DNA from: Aquabacterium sp. NJ1
GTDB lineage: Bacteria; Pseudomonadota; Gammaproteobacteria; Burkholderiales; Burkholderiaceae_C
Direction: 5' to 3'
Length of the DNA stretch: 64,000 bases
NCBI RefSeq assembly: GCF_000768065.1
Contig: NZ_JRKM01000001.1
Location: forward strand, 4,074,001-4,138,000
The first letter of the stretch is position 1; every line of letters starts with the position of its first letter. A program made the translations under genes and the position numbers. This document shows positions 1 through 8,319 of the stretch, piece after piece. The notes under the pieces were generated by a model. That model saw only the letters and a program-made list of their open reading frames with translations, was not told the DNA's origin and did not search any database.

Positions 1-318
1 CATCTTCTGGGACAGCACACCAGTCGTTCGGTCTTCTGTTTTGGCGTGCGTGACTTCGTGGGCCGCGCCTTGTCCAGTTCTGAGGACCGTCGCCATATCA
101 GCCGCAGCTTGTCACACGCCATCGAAACACACGAGCCTCGGCTCAAGCAGGTGGTGGTGGATTTCAACGAGGGACACCTGTCATCCAGCTCCCTGCGTTT
201 CACGATCAGGGCACTGCTGGTCATTCGGCCGACCAAGGAAAGCGTGAGCTTCGACGCCGAGCTGCAACCAGCGCTCTCCACTTATCGCGTGACCTACGCC
301 AGATTTGCGTCGCATTGA
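1..318 (+). CDS. tssE: Type VI secretion baseplate subunit TssE (5' end outside window)
   Basis: The frame is open from the first base of the window to a TGA at 316-318, so the N-terminus lies upstream. The visible ~105 residues fit the C-terminal half of the gp25/lysozyme-like fold of TssE, part of the T6SS baseplate wedge: a RDFVGR segment, an I...HEPRL stretch, a VVVDFNEG strand and a final SFDAEL strand. TssE works in the cytoplasm with TssF, TssG and TssK to nucleate sheath assembly. The gene is 51 bases upstream of tssF on the same strand, the usual T6SS order, and this context carries much of the identification. The start cannot be given from this window. Confidence 0.85.
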   Translation, partial: HLLGQHTSRSVFCFGVRDFVGRALSSSEDRRHISRSLSHAIETHEPRLKQVVVDFNEGHLSSSSLRFTIRALLVIRPTKESVSFDAELQPALSTYRVTYARFASH

Positions 319-369
319 GCCGAGCTCTGGGTCGTTGGCAGTTTGGAATGAATCAAGGGGGACAAGGGG

Positions 370-2373
370 ATGGATGATCTGCTGCCGCACTACGAGCGTG
401 AACTGGCGTTCTTGCGGACTCGCGCATCTGATTTCGGGCGCATGTACCCCAAGGTGGCCGGACGCCTGCAACTGAGCACCGATGTCGGGGACGATCCTCA
501 TGTCGAACGGATGCTGGAGTCGCTGGCGCTGTTGACCGCACGCGTCCACAAGCGGCTGGACGACGACTTTCCCTTGTTCACGGAATCGTTGCTGGAAGTA
601 CTGTATCCGCACTACCTCCGGCCGTTTCCCTCGGCATCCATTGCCCAGTTTGAGCTGGGGCCAGCGGCTGGCCAGATGACCAAGCCCATGTCGGTGGACC
701 GCGGTACTTTGCTGAGTTCTCGAGCCGTCAAAGGTGTGCCGTGCAAGTTCCGCACCACGCAGGCGGTCACGCTGTTGCCGATTCGGGTGGCATCGGCTTC
801 ATATCGCAATGCCATTCAGGCGCCTGAGGGCTCCTGCATACCGGCGGGTGCGACCTCCGTGCTGTCCATCACGCTCGAACTGGTCTCGCCCCAGGCTTCC
901 TGGGGCATGCTGCCGGACTCGTTCCTGCGCTTCTATCTGGATGGCGAGCCATCCCAGGTCAGTGCATTGCGAGAGGCTTTGTGCCACAAGGTGCTGGGTG
1001 TGATGGTGCAGACGCATGCACAACAGAAATGGCTCGCCACCGACGCGATCGGGGCAGCCGGCCTCCCCAAGCCCGTGCTTGCCGGGTTCTCTGACGACGA
1101 GGCCCTGATTGAATTTGATGCGCGCTCGCACGCTGCCTATCGCTTGTTGACAGAGTACTTTGCGTTCCCGGAGAAGTTCAACTTCGTCGACATACCTGTG
1201 CCTGTTCCTCCGGCCCTGCGACAAGCCTCCCTCGGTGATGTGCCCGATGGGGCCGTGAACGGCGCTTCAGCGGGCACAGCCAGGCGGAGTCTGACCTTGC
1301 ATTTGCTGATGGCTGGCGTACGTTCGGACTCCGACGAGTCGCGCATGCTGGAGTCACTGCAGGCACGCAATTTCCTGCTGGGCTGCACGCCTGTTGTCAA
1401 CCTCTTCAAACAGCCGGCCGACCCCATCCGGGTGACACACGCCACGACTTCCTACCCTGTGCTGGTCGACGCCAGGCGGGCATTTGCTTACGAGGTCTAT
1501 TCGATTGACCGGGTGTTTCGCGTGCGGCAGTCATCCCAAGGCGAAACCGTCCAGGAGTTCCGCCCCTTCTTCTCCTTGCAGCACGATGACCTGCTGGGCG
1601 TTGACGAGGACCTCGGTTATGACGACGCCGCGACACTGAGCGCGCTTCGGCGCGCCCGCGCACGCGCGGACCAGGACCATGGGGAGCGGTCGGGTGGTCG
1701 CTACTGGTCTGCCCATCGAGATGAAAGCCTGGCGCAAGACAGCCCTGGTTACGAGCTCGAACTGTCCATCGTGGATGTGGACTTCAACCCTGCGTTGCCG
1801 CAAACAGAGACTTTGTCCTTGACGGTCACGGCCACCAACCGCGACCTGCCTTCGATGTTGGCCGTTGGTACGCCGGGTGGTGACCTGTTCATGGAGGGCG
1901 GCGGTGTCGCCAAGGAAGTGCGCCTGCTGCGCAAGCCCAGCTTGCCTCAGCGCTTCGATCGCGGCCGTGGAGCCTTGTGGCGGCTGATTTCCCATCTGTC
2001 GCTCAATCATTTGTCGCTGTCCGGTGGCGGTATTGACGCGCTCAAGGAGATGTTGCGGCTGTATGACCTGCCTCGAAGCGCGAGCAACCGCCGGCAGATC
2101 GATGGCTTGAAGGCCATCGAGTTCAAGCCCAGCACGGCCTGGTTGCCCGGTGAGCCTTATGCGACCTTCGTGCGTGGCACGGAGGTGCGCATCACCGTGG
2201 ACGAGGACAGTTTCGTTGGCACCGGCCTGGGCTTGTTTGCCTCCGTGCTGGATCGGTTCTTTGGCTTGTATGTGCACGCAAACAGCTTTGTCAGGTTGAC
2301 GCTGGTGTCCGCTCGCACGCAGGAAGAGGTGCTCTCATGCCCACCCCGCAACGGCGAAATGTCACTGGTGTGA
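370..2373 (+). CDS. tssF: Type VI secretion baseplate subunit TssF
   Basis: A 667-residue protein with the typical TssF (VasA/ImpG) N-terminus: MDDLLPHYERELAFLR, then FGRMYPKVAGRL and DPHVERMLESLALLTARVHK. It also has the LLEVLYPHYLRPFPS motif found throughout the family. TssF forms the core of the baseplate wedge as a TssF2G1 complex. The size is at the long end of the family's usual 580-660 residues. A purine-rich stretch (aaggggacaaggggATG) lies just before the start. The gene sits between tssE and tssG and overlaps the next start by 37 bases, which implies translational coupling. Confidence 0.95.
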   Translation: MDDLLPHYERELAFLRTRASDFGRMYPKVAGRLQLSTDVGDDPHVERMLESLALLTARVHKRLDDDFPLFTESLLEVLYPHYLRPFPSASIAQFELGPAAGQMTKPMSVDRGTLLSSRAVKGVPCKFRTTQAVTLLPIRVASASYRNAIQAPEGSCIPAGATSVLSITLELVSPQASWGMLPDSFLRFYLDGEPSQVSALREALCHKVLGVMVQTHAQQKWLATDAIGAAGLPKPVLAGFSDDEALIEFDARSHAAYRLLTEYFAFPEKFNFVDIPVPVPPALRQASLGDVPDGAVNGASAGTARRSLTLHLLMAGVRSDSDESRMLESLQARNFLLGCTPVVNLFKQPADPIRVTHATTSYPVLVDARRAFAYEVYSIDRVFRVRQSSQGETVQEFRPFFSLQHDDLLGVDEDLGYDDAATLSALRRARARADQDHGERSGGRYWSAHRDESLAQDSPGYELELSIVDVDFNPALPQTETLSLTVTATNRDLPSMLAVGTPGGDLFMEGGGVAKEVRLLRKPSLPQRFDRGRGALWRLISHLSLNHLSLSGGGIDALKEMLRLYDLPRSASNRRQIDGLKAIEFKPSTAWLPGEPYATFVRGTEVRITVDEDSFVGTGLGLFASVLDRFFGLYVHANSFVRLTLVSARTQEEVLSCPPRNGEMSLV

Positions 2374-3539
2374 TCGAGCAACTGCTGTGCGAGCCACAGC
2401 AGTTCAGCTTCTTTCAGGCGGTCCGGTTGCTGGATCGCTGGATGGCGCCTGGCGCGCCCGATGGGCAAGGGCTGGCCAGGCTGAACTTCCGCAACTCCTT
2501 GTCGCTCTCGTTCCCAGCCAGCGAGATCGAAGCCATTCGGGTTCAGCGCAGGCCGAAGGAATCCGAGCCAAACGGCGCGTCAACGACAGATGGACAGGCC
2601 TCGTCTGTATCCACGACTGCGCCCGGCTCGACGCTGTCTGCCGTTCTGGCTGACCACGCTCAGGCGCCCTGGCCGTGCCAGCCAACCGAGATCGACCGCA
2701 TCGACATGACGCCTGCCTTCATGGGCTTGCTGGGGATGTCGGGGACCTTGCCGCACTTCTATACGGAGACCCTGGCTCAGCGCGAGCTCTATCACAAGGA
2801 CTTTGCGGGGCGGGCCTTCATGGACGTGTTCAGCCACCAGGTCGTGTCCTTGTTCTACCAGGCTTGGCGCAAGCACCGCCTGCCCATCCAGTTCGAGGCT
2901 GATCGTCGTAGCCGGTTTTTACCGTTGGCCTTGTCCCTGGCTGGCCTGGGCCAGAAGGGGCTGCGCGACAGACTGGGGGCAGAGCGTGGCGCCGTGGCCG
3001 ATGAGGCCCTGGCGTACTACGCGGGTACCTTGCAGCAACGCACCTTGTCCGCACGCCAGTTGCAGCAGATCCTGCAGGATTACCTGGCCGTGCCGGTGCG
3101 CATCGAGCAGTTCGTGGGGCGCTGGTACCAGGTGCCGGAGTCGGGGCGCGCTTATCTGGGTGTGATGGGGCGACAGGGTGGGATGTCGGGGCCGCTCAAT
3201 GGCGTGCTGGGGCGTTCAGCCATGCTGGGCGAGCGCGTCTGGCAGCGGGACTTGCGCATGCGTGTGGTGCTCGGGCCTTTGCCGCACGCGCGTTTCCGCC
3301 GCTTCCTGCCCGGTGGCGCAGGTGCTTCTGCGCTCAAGGAGCTGTTGACCATGCTCAGCGGCGTCAGCCTGGAGTACGAGATCAACCTGCAACTGCAGCG
3401 CGAGGACGTGCAGGGCTGCGCGCTGGATTCGAGTCGCGCCCCAACGGCGTTCAGGCTGGGCTGGGACACCTTCCTGCAAACGCAATCGGCCAACGAAGAC
3501 CGCGCGGATGTGCGCTATGACATCCACGCGGCGGCCTGA
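2337..3539 (+). CDS. tssG: Type VI secretion baseplate subunit TssG
   Basis: A 400-residue protein with TssG (ImpH/VasB) signatures: an N-terminal VIEQLLCEPQQFSFFQAVRLL segment, MTPAFMGLLGMSGTLPHFYTE near residue 125, and a C-terminal region with LRMRVVLGPLPHARFRRFLPGG. It partners TssF in the baseplate wedge. An insert at about residues 60-105, rich in Ser/Thr/Ala, makes the protein longer than many homologues (about 330-370 residues). The start ATG at 2337 lies inside the end of tssF. A later start is possible, but the family N-terminus begins close to this one. Confidence 0.95.
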   Translation: MPTPQRRNVTGVIEQLLCEPQQFSFFQAVRLLDRWMAPGAPDGQGLARLNFRNSLSLSFPASEIEAIRVQRRPKESEPNGASTTDGQASSVSTTAPGSTLSAVLADHAQAPWPCQPTEIDRIDMTPAFMGLLGMSGTLPHFYTETLAQRELYHKDFAGRAFMDVFSHQVVSLFYQAWRKHRLPIQFEADRRSRFLPLALSLAGLGQKGLRDRLGAERGAVADEALAYYAGTLQQRTLSARQLQQILQDYLAVPVRIEQFVGRWYQVPESGRAYLGVMGRQGGMSGPLNGVLGRSAMLGERVWQRDLRMRVVLGPLPHARFRRFLPGGAGASALKELLTMLSGVSLEYEINLQLQREDVQGCALDSSRAPTAFRLGWDTFLQTQSANEDRADVRYDIHAAA

Positions 3540-3596
3540 TCAAGCATCAGGCTTTCTCTTTCTCATTCCAACAATATTCAAGAAGCTGTCATCACC

Positions 3597-6422
3597 ATGA
3601 GCCAGAACCTCAAGACCCTGATCTCCAAGCTCAACGACACCACGCGCCAGGCCGCCGAGCGTGCCGCCAGCCTGTGCATGGCGCGTGGCCACTACGAGGT
3701 GGACCTGGAGCACCTGGTGCTGGCCTTGCTGGAGCAGCCGCAGAGCGACCTGGCCGTGCTGTGCCAGCGCGCAGGCGTGTCTACCACCGCGTTGCAGCGC
3801 GACCTGGAGGCCGAGCTGAGCCGTTTCAAGACGGGCAACAGCCGCACGCCGGTGTTTTCCAGCCACCTGCCGGTGTTGCTGGAGCACGCCTGGCTGATCG
3901 CCTCGCTGGAATCACACACGGCGCGCATCCGTGGTGCGCACCTGCTGCTGGCCATGCTGACCGAGCCGACCCTGAGCCAACTGGCCTTGCGTTCGTCCAG
4001 GCTGTTTGCGCGCTTCAACCTGGATGAGCTCAAACACAAGATGGCCGACGTGACGCGTGGTTCGCAGGAGGCTGTTCAGGCCTTGCGTGACGCCGATGCG
4101 CCTGTGGATGGTGAGGTGGGGCAAGCCGACGAGGCCGGCGCAAGTGAGGCATTGAGCGGCAAGACGCCCGCGCTGGACCAGTTCACCACCAACCTGACGC
4201 AACGCGCGAAGGAGGGTAAGGTGGACCCGGTGATCGGCCGTGACACCGAGATCCGCCAGGCCATCGACATCCTGATGCGCCGCCGCCAGAACAACCCGAT
4301 CCTGACGGGCGAGGCCGGCGTGGGCAAGACGGCCGTGGTGGAAGGGCTGGCACTGCGTGTGGCCCTGGGCGATGTGCCCACGCCGTTGCAAGGCGTGGCC
4401 ATCCACGTGCTGGACATGGGCCTGCTGCAGGCTGGGGCATCGGTCAAGGGCGAGTTCGAGAACCGTCTCAAGAACGTGATCGACGAGGTCAAGAAAAGCC
4501 CGCACCCGATCATCCTGTTCATCGACGAGGCCCACACCATGATCGGTGCGGGTGGCCAGGCTGGCCAGAACGACGCAGCCAACCTGCTCAAGCCGGCCTT
4601 GGCACGGGGTGAACTGCGCACGATCGCGGCCACCACCTGGGGCGAGTACAAGAAGTATTTCGAGAAGGACGCGGCCCTGGCTCGGCGCTTCCAGGTCATC
4701 AAGGTGGAAGAGCCTTCTGAAGAGCTGGCCTGCGCGATGCTGCGTGGCATGGCGCCCTTGATGGAAAAGCACTTTGGCGTTCGCCTGTTTGACGAGGCCA
4801 TCGCCGAGGCGGTGCGCCTGTCGGCGCGCTACATCAGCGGCCGCCAGTTGCCCGACAAGGCCATCAGCGTACTAGACACCGCTTGTGCCAAGGTGGCTCT
4901 GGGCCAGAGCGCCACGCCCGCCCGCATTGAAGACGCCCGCAAACGCCTGGAGCGGCTGGATGCCGAGGTGGCTGCGTTGCAGCGCGAAGCCGCGGCAGGT
5001 GCCCGCCATGGTGACCGCCTGGATGCCCTGAAGGTGGAGCGCGACGGCATCGTGGCCAGCCTGCAGGCCGATGAGCAGCGCTGGACGTTCGAGCAGCAAC
5101 TGGTCAATGACATCCGCGAGCTGCGCACGAAGCTGGAGCACCAGGCGGGGGGCTTGTCGAACGCGGAAGCCGGTGTGGACGCTGAGGCAGGCGCGAGCGC
5201 GGGCTTCAATGGGGCTGCCGGCGGCCAAGTCGCCGAGCCCACCAAGGCCACATCAACCAGCAAGACCAAGGGCAAGAAGGTCGCCATCAGCCACGCCAGT
5301 CCGGATCATGAACTGCTGGCCATGAAGCAGGCCGAGCTGGCCGCGCTGCAAGGCGAGGCGCCGCTGGTGCCGATGCAGGTGGATGGCCATGTGGTGGCCG
5401 AGATCGTGGCGGCCTGGACGGGCATCCCGCTGGGCAAGATGGTCAAGGACGAGATCAAGACCGTGCGCAACCTGCAGGCCACGCTGCAGGAACGTGTGAT
5501 CGGCCAGGACCACGCGCTGGCGGCCATCGCCCAGCGTGTGCGCACCGCACGTGCCGGCCTGGAGGACCCCAACAAGCCCAAGGGTGTGTTCCTGTTCGTC
5601 GGCCCATCGGGCGTGGGCAAGACCGAGACGGCGCTGGCCCTGGCCGACATCCTGTACGGTGGCGAGCGCAACCTGATCACCATCAACATGAGCGAGTACC
5701 AGGAGGCGCACAGCGTCAGCGGGCTGAAGGGCTCGCCCCCGGGTTACGTGGGCTATGGCGAAGGTGGTGTGCTGACCGAGGCCGTGCGCCGCAAGCCCTA
5801 CAGCGTGGTGCTGCTCGATGAAGTCGAGAAGGCCCACCCCGACGTGCTGGAGATGTTCTTCCAGGTCTTCGACAAGGGCTTGATGGACGATGCCGAGGGC
5901 CGCGAGATCGACTTCCGCAACACGGTCATCATCCTGACCTCCAACGCGGGTTCGCAAGGCATCATGCAGGCCTGCTTCAAGCACGATGAAGAAGCTGGCG
6001 GCACGGTGATGAAGTCGCTGGAAGAGTTGCCACAGGCTGACGAACTGGCCGAGCTGCTGCGCCCCACCTTGTACAAGACCTTCAAGCCCGCCTTCATCGG
6101 CCGGACCAAGGTGGTGCCTTACTACCCGTTGAGCGACGATGTGTTGGTCAGCGTGATCAAGCTCAAGCTGGACCGCATTGCCGCCCGCGTGATGGCCAAT
6201 CACCAGGCCGTGCTGGACTACGACGACGCCCTGATCGAAACCGTGCTGGCGCGTTGCACGGAGGTGGACACCGGCGCGCGTGCCGTGGACCACATCCTCA
6301 ATGGCAGCCTCTTGCCCGAGGTGGCCGACAGCGTGCTGGCGCGCATGGCCGAAGGTCAGGCCATCAGCAAGATCAAGGTCAGCGCGGGCAAGAACGGCGA
6401 GTTCAAGTTCAAGGTGAGCTGA
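3597..6422 (+). CDS. tssH: Type VI secretion AAA+ ATPase TssH (ClpV)
   Basis: A 941-residue ClpB/Hsp100-type ATPase that disassembles the contracted TssB/C sheath so it can be reused. It has an N-terminal Clp_N repeat domain (1-150), AAA-1 with Walker A GEAGVGKT near residue 238 and Walker B ILFIDEAHT, a middle coiled-coil, and AAA-2 with Walker A GPSGVGKT near residue 669 and Walker B VVLLDEVEKAHPDV. MSQNLKTLISKLNDTTRQ is the ClpV-type N-terminus, distinct from housekeeping ClpB. Residues about 519-560 form an Ala/Gly then Thr/Ser/Lys-rich low-complexity linker between the middle domain and AAA-2, unusual for the family. It lies 57 bases after tssG. No terminator was recognised. Confidence 0.95.
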   Translation: MSQNLKTLISKLNDTTRQAAERAASLCMARGHYEVDLEHLVLALLEQPQSDLAVLCQRAGVSTTALQRDLEAELSRFKTGNSRTPVFSSHLPVLLEHAWLIASLESHTARIRGAHLLLAMLTEPTLSQLALRSSRLFARFNLDELKHKMADVTRGSQEAVQALRDADAPVDGEVGQADEAGASEALSGKTPALDQFTTNLTQRAKEGKVDPVIGRDTEIRQAIDILMRRRQNNPILTGEAGVGKTAVVEGLALRVALGDVPTPLQGVAIHVLDMGLLQAGASVKGEFENRLKNVIDEVKKSPHPIILFIDEAHTMIGAGGQAGQNDAANLLKPALARGELRTIAATTWGEYKKYFEKDAALARRFQVIKVEEPSEELACAMLRGMAPLMEKHFGVRLFDEAIAEAVRLSARYISGRQLPDKAISVLDTACAKVALGQSATPARIEDARKRLERLDAEVAALQREAAAGARHGDRLDALKVERDGIVASLQADEQRWTFEQQLVNDIRELRTKLEHQAGGLSNAEAGVDAEAGASAGFNGAAGGQVAEPTKATSTSKTKGKKVAISHASPDHELLAMKQAELAALQGEAPLVPMQVDGHVVAEIVAAWTGIPLGKMVKDEIKTVRNLQATLQERVIGQDHALAAIAQRVRTARAGLEDPNKPKGVFLFVGPSGVGKTETALALADILYGGERNLITINMSEYQEAHSVSGLKGSPPGYVGYGEGGVLTEAVRRKPYSVVLLDEVEKAHPDVLEMFFQVFDKGLMDDAEGREIDFRNTVIILTSNAGSQGIMQACFKHDEEAGGTVMKSLEELPQADELAELLRPTLYKTFKPAFIGRTKVVPYYPLSDDVLVSVIKLKLDRIAARVMANHQAVLDYDDALIETVLARCTEVDTGARAVDHILNGSLLPEVADSVLARMAEGQAISKIKVSAGKNGEFKFKVS

Positions 6423-6474
6423 TGGGGGGGGCCCGAGAGGGCTCGTGGGAGGCTAGTGGGCCTTGAGCAATACC

Positions 6475-6684
6475 TCAGTCGCTGAGGACCAGCAAGGCCT
6501 CGTCGCGCCAGTATTGGGCTGCGGCGTAAAAGCCCTCCCACACGCAGCCGTTGCAGCCGCGCCCGCAGCAACTCGTGGGCTCGGGGGGCGGTTGTCGCAA
6601 GTCCACCCCTTGGGTGCGCGCGCGTGCCTGCAATGTGTCGAACATGGCACGCACGGCGTTGAGGTCGGTCAAGGGGAAGTCCAT
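6475..6684 (-). CDS. Small oxidoreductase-like domain protein
   Basis: A 69-residue protein containing PPPEPTSCCGRGCNGCVWE followed by a GFYAAAQYWRDEAL segment. This matches the short 'oxidoreductase-like' N-terminal domain (PF09791 type), with the proline motif and clustered cysteines (CCxxGCxxCVW). Such stand-alone proteins are common next to unrelated genes in betaproteobacteria and no reaction is established for them. The cysteine cluster suggests metal or redox binding (inference). The ATG at 6684 gives a compact product. The frame extends far upstream antisense to the next gene, but that part has no domain character. The ribosome site is weak, so the start is uncertain. Confidence 0.7.
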   Translation of the reverse strand: MDFPLTDLNAVRAMFDTLQARARTQGVDLRQPPPEPTSCCGRGCNGCVWEGFYAAAQYWRDEALLVLSD

Positions 6685-6768
6685 CTGGGAGGGCAGGCTC
6701 GTGTGCCGGGCGTGTGGGGGCTTGCAAACCCTGGATTTTAACGAGGCCGGCCGTGGCATAGTGCCCGT

Positions 6769-7557
6769 GTGACACACGCCCGCTCTGACTCCCTTGTTGA
6801 TGCACCTGGCTCCGGCCCCATGCTGGCCATCTATGGCCGGACGGTGACCTGGAAGCACCTCATCATCACGGCGGTGCTGCTGCTGATCCTGATGGGCGCG
6901 GGCGCGGCCTTCGTGACCTGGTGGATCTGGCAGAACATGGCCGCCCAGGTGGTGCTCAAGGAGCAGCAGGCCGACATCGTCCTGCCCAAGGAACTGACCG
7001 TCAAGGCAAAGGTCAACCAACGGGTCCGCATTCAGGTGGACCAGACCTTGCCCGTGCGCGTGCCGATTCACCAGGATCTGTCCATCCCGCTCAAGGAGGC
7101 CATCCCCATCAACGTCAGCATCGACACCATGGTGCCTATCAGCATCGATGTGCCGATCAAGCACGTGGTCAAGGTGGACCAGATCGTGGAGCTGGACACC
7201 CAGGTCAAGACCCGCTTCCTGGGCATCCCCTTGACCGTGCCGATTCAGGGGCGCATCCCCGTGAAGGCCGAGGTGCCGGTGGACCTGGTCATCCCGGTGC
7301 GCAAGAACCTGCCGGTGGTCATCGTGACGCCGGCCACGGTGAGGCTCAACGAGCCCTTGCGCACGACGGTCGATACCGTGATCGAGGCGAAGATCCCGGT
7401 ACACGAATCCTTGTCCTTGCCGGTCACTGCGCCGGTCAATGCCACGCTGAGCTTCCCGCAGCAGCGGGTGCGTGCCGGCCTGGAGCTGCTGGATTTGACC
7501 GTGCCTTTCGAGTCGGTCACGCTGGCACCGCGGACCCGACCTGCGGTGGCCCGTTGA
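6769..7557 (+). CDS. Unknown single-pass membrane protein with proline/beta-strand repeats (paralogue 1)
   Basis: Not recognised as a named family. There is a short cytoplasmic N-terminus, one transmembrane segment at about residues 30-55 (HLIITAVLLLILMGAGAAF), and then about 200 residues of short hydrophobic strands punctuated by prolines (LPVRVPI, AIPINVSI, MVPISIDVPI, IPLTVPI). These recur every 8-16 residues and suggest an elongated all-beta extracytoplasmic domain. A GTG at 6769 is used; an in-frame ATG at 6820 is the alternative and still precedes the membrane segment. The next gene, 15 bases downstream, has the same architecture, so the two look like a tandem duplication acting together at the envelope. 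Confidence 0.75.
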   Translation: MTHARSDSLVDAPGSGPMLAIYGRTVTWKHLIITAVLLLILMGAGAAFVTWWIWQNMAAQVVLKEQQADIVLPKELTVKAKVNQRVRIQVDQTLPVRVPIHQDLSIPLKEAIPINVSIDTMVPISIDVPIKHVVKVDQIVELDTQVKTRFLGIPLTVPIQGRIPVKAEVPVDLVIPVRKNLPVVIVTPATVRLNEPLRTTVDTVIEAKIPVHESLSLPVTAPVNATLSFPQQRVRAGLELLDLTVPFESVTLAPRTRPAVAR

Positions 7558-7572
7558 CGGTGTTGGGCGTCC

Positions 7573-8313
7573 ATGACGATTGAAGCGCCCCCCCTGGTTG
7601 CGGCACCTGCCCCGCGAGGCTGGAACCGGCCCATTCGCCCGGTGGCGCTGCTGCTGTTCGGTGGCACGGTGCTGCTGATCTGGCTGGTGCTGATGTCGTT
7701 GGCGGTCTGGTACTTCTATGCGTTCTGGGAAGCCCGGATGACCATGCACAACCAGGCCGTGCGTTTGCGCCTGCCGGCCGGCATGGTGGCCATGGCCGAG
7801 GTGAGCTCACCGGTGCGGACCATGCTGGACATGAGGCCTGTGGTGCGCATGCCCATCAAGCAGACGGTGCCGGCGCAGATTTCCGATCACCTGCAGGCGC
7901 AGGTGCAGTTGCAGACCACTCTGCCTGTGGACACCAGCGTGACGGTCGACCGGGTGGTGCCGGTCACGACCACCTTGAACCTGTCGGTGTCCTTGCGCTC
8001 GTGGTTGCCCAGCATCCCGGTGACCTTGCCGATCACGCTGAACCTGCCGCTTCAGATGACGGTGCCGATCAAGACGGAGCTGCCCATCAAGCTGGACCTG
8101 GCGGTCAGCGGGGAGCTGCCGCCGGTGATCAACATCCCCATCGATGCGACGTTCACGGTGCGGCCGCGTATCAAGAGCGTGATCGAGACGCGCATGGTCA
8201 GCCAGACGGCGTTCAGCCTGATGGCGCCCATCGAGCCCTTCCCCATGACCATCGAGCGCACGGACCTGCGGGTGCCGTTCAGCCTGACGCTGCTCAAGCA
8301 GCGCAGCCGCTAG
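7573..8313 (+). CDS. Unknown single-pass membrane protein with proline/beta-strand repeats (paralogue 2)
   Basis: A 246-residue protein with the plan of its upstream neighbour: about 25 residues, a transmembrane helix at about 25-52 (LLLFGGTVLLIWLVLMSLAV), then proline-punctuated hydrophobic strands (MPIKQTVPAQI, IPVTLPITLNLP, TVPIKTELPIKLDL, INIPIDATF). Both proteins end in a similar segment (LLDLTVPFESVTL in the first, RTDLRVPFSLTLL here), which supports true paralogy over chance composition. It is probably co-transcribed with the first. The stop is 6 bases from the converging end of the next minus-strand gene. No function is assigned. Confidence 0.75.
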   Translation: MTIEAPPLVAAPAPRGWNRPIRPVALLLFGGTVLLIWLVLMSLAVWYFYAFWEARMTMHNQAVRLRLPAGMVAMAEVSSPVRTMLDMRPVVRMPIKQTVPAQISDHLQAQVQLQTTLPVDTSVTVDRVVPVTTTLNLSVSLRSWLPSIPVTLPITLNLPLQMTVPIKTELPIKLDLAVSGELPPVINIPIDATFTVRPRIKSVIETRMVSQTAFSLMAPIEPFPMTIERTDLRVPFSLTLLKQRSR

Positions 8314-8319
8314 GCCTGT

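Noticed and set aside
6423..6460. Hairpin GCCC-GAGA-GGGC after tssH as a terminator
   Set aside because: The stem is only 4-5 bases and no T-run follows on the plus strand.
6685..7749. N-terminal extension of the small oxidoreductase-like gene to 424 codons
   Set aside because: The extra part is antisense to the first repeat-rich membrane protein and has no domain features. Only the last 69 codons hold the conserved motif.
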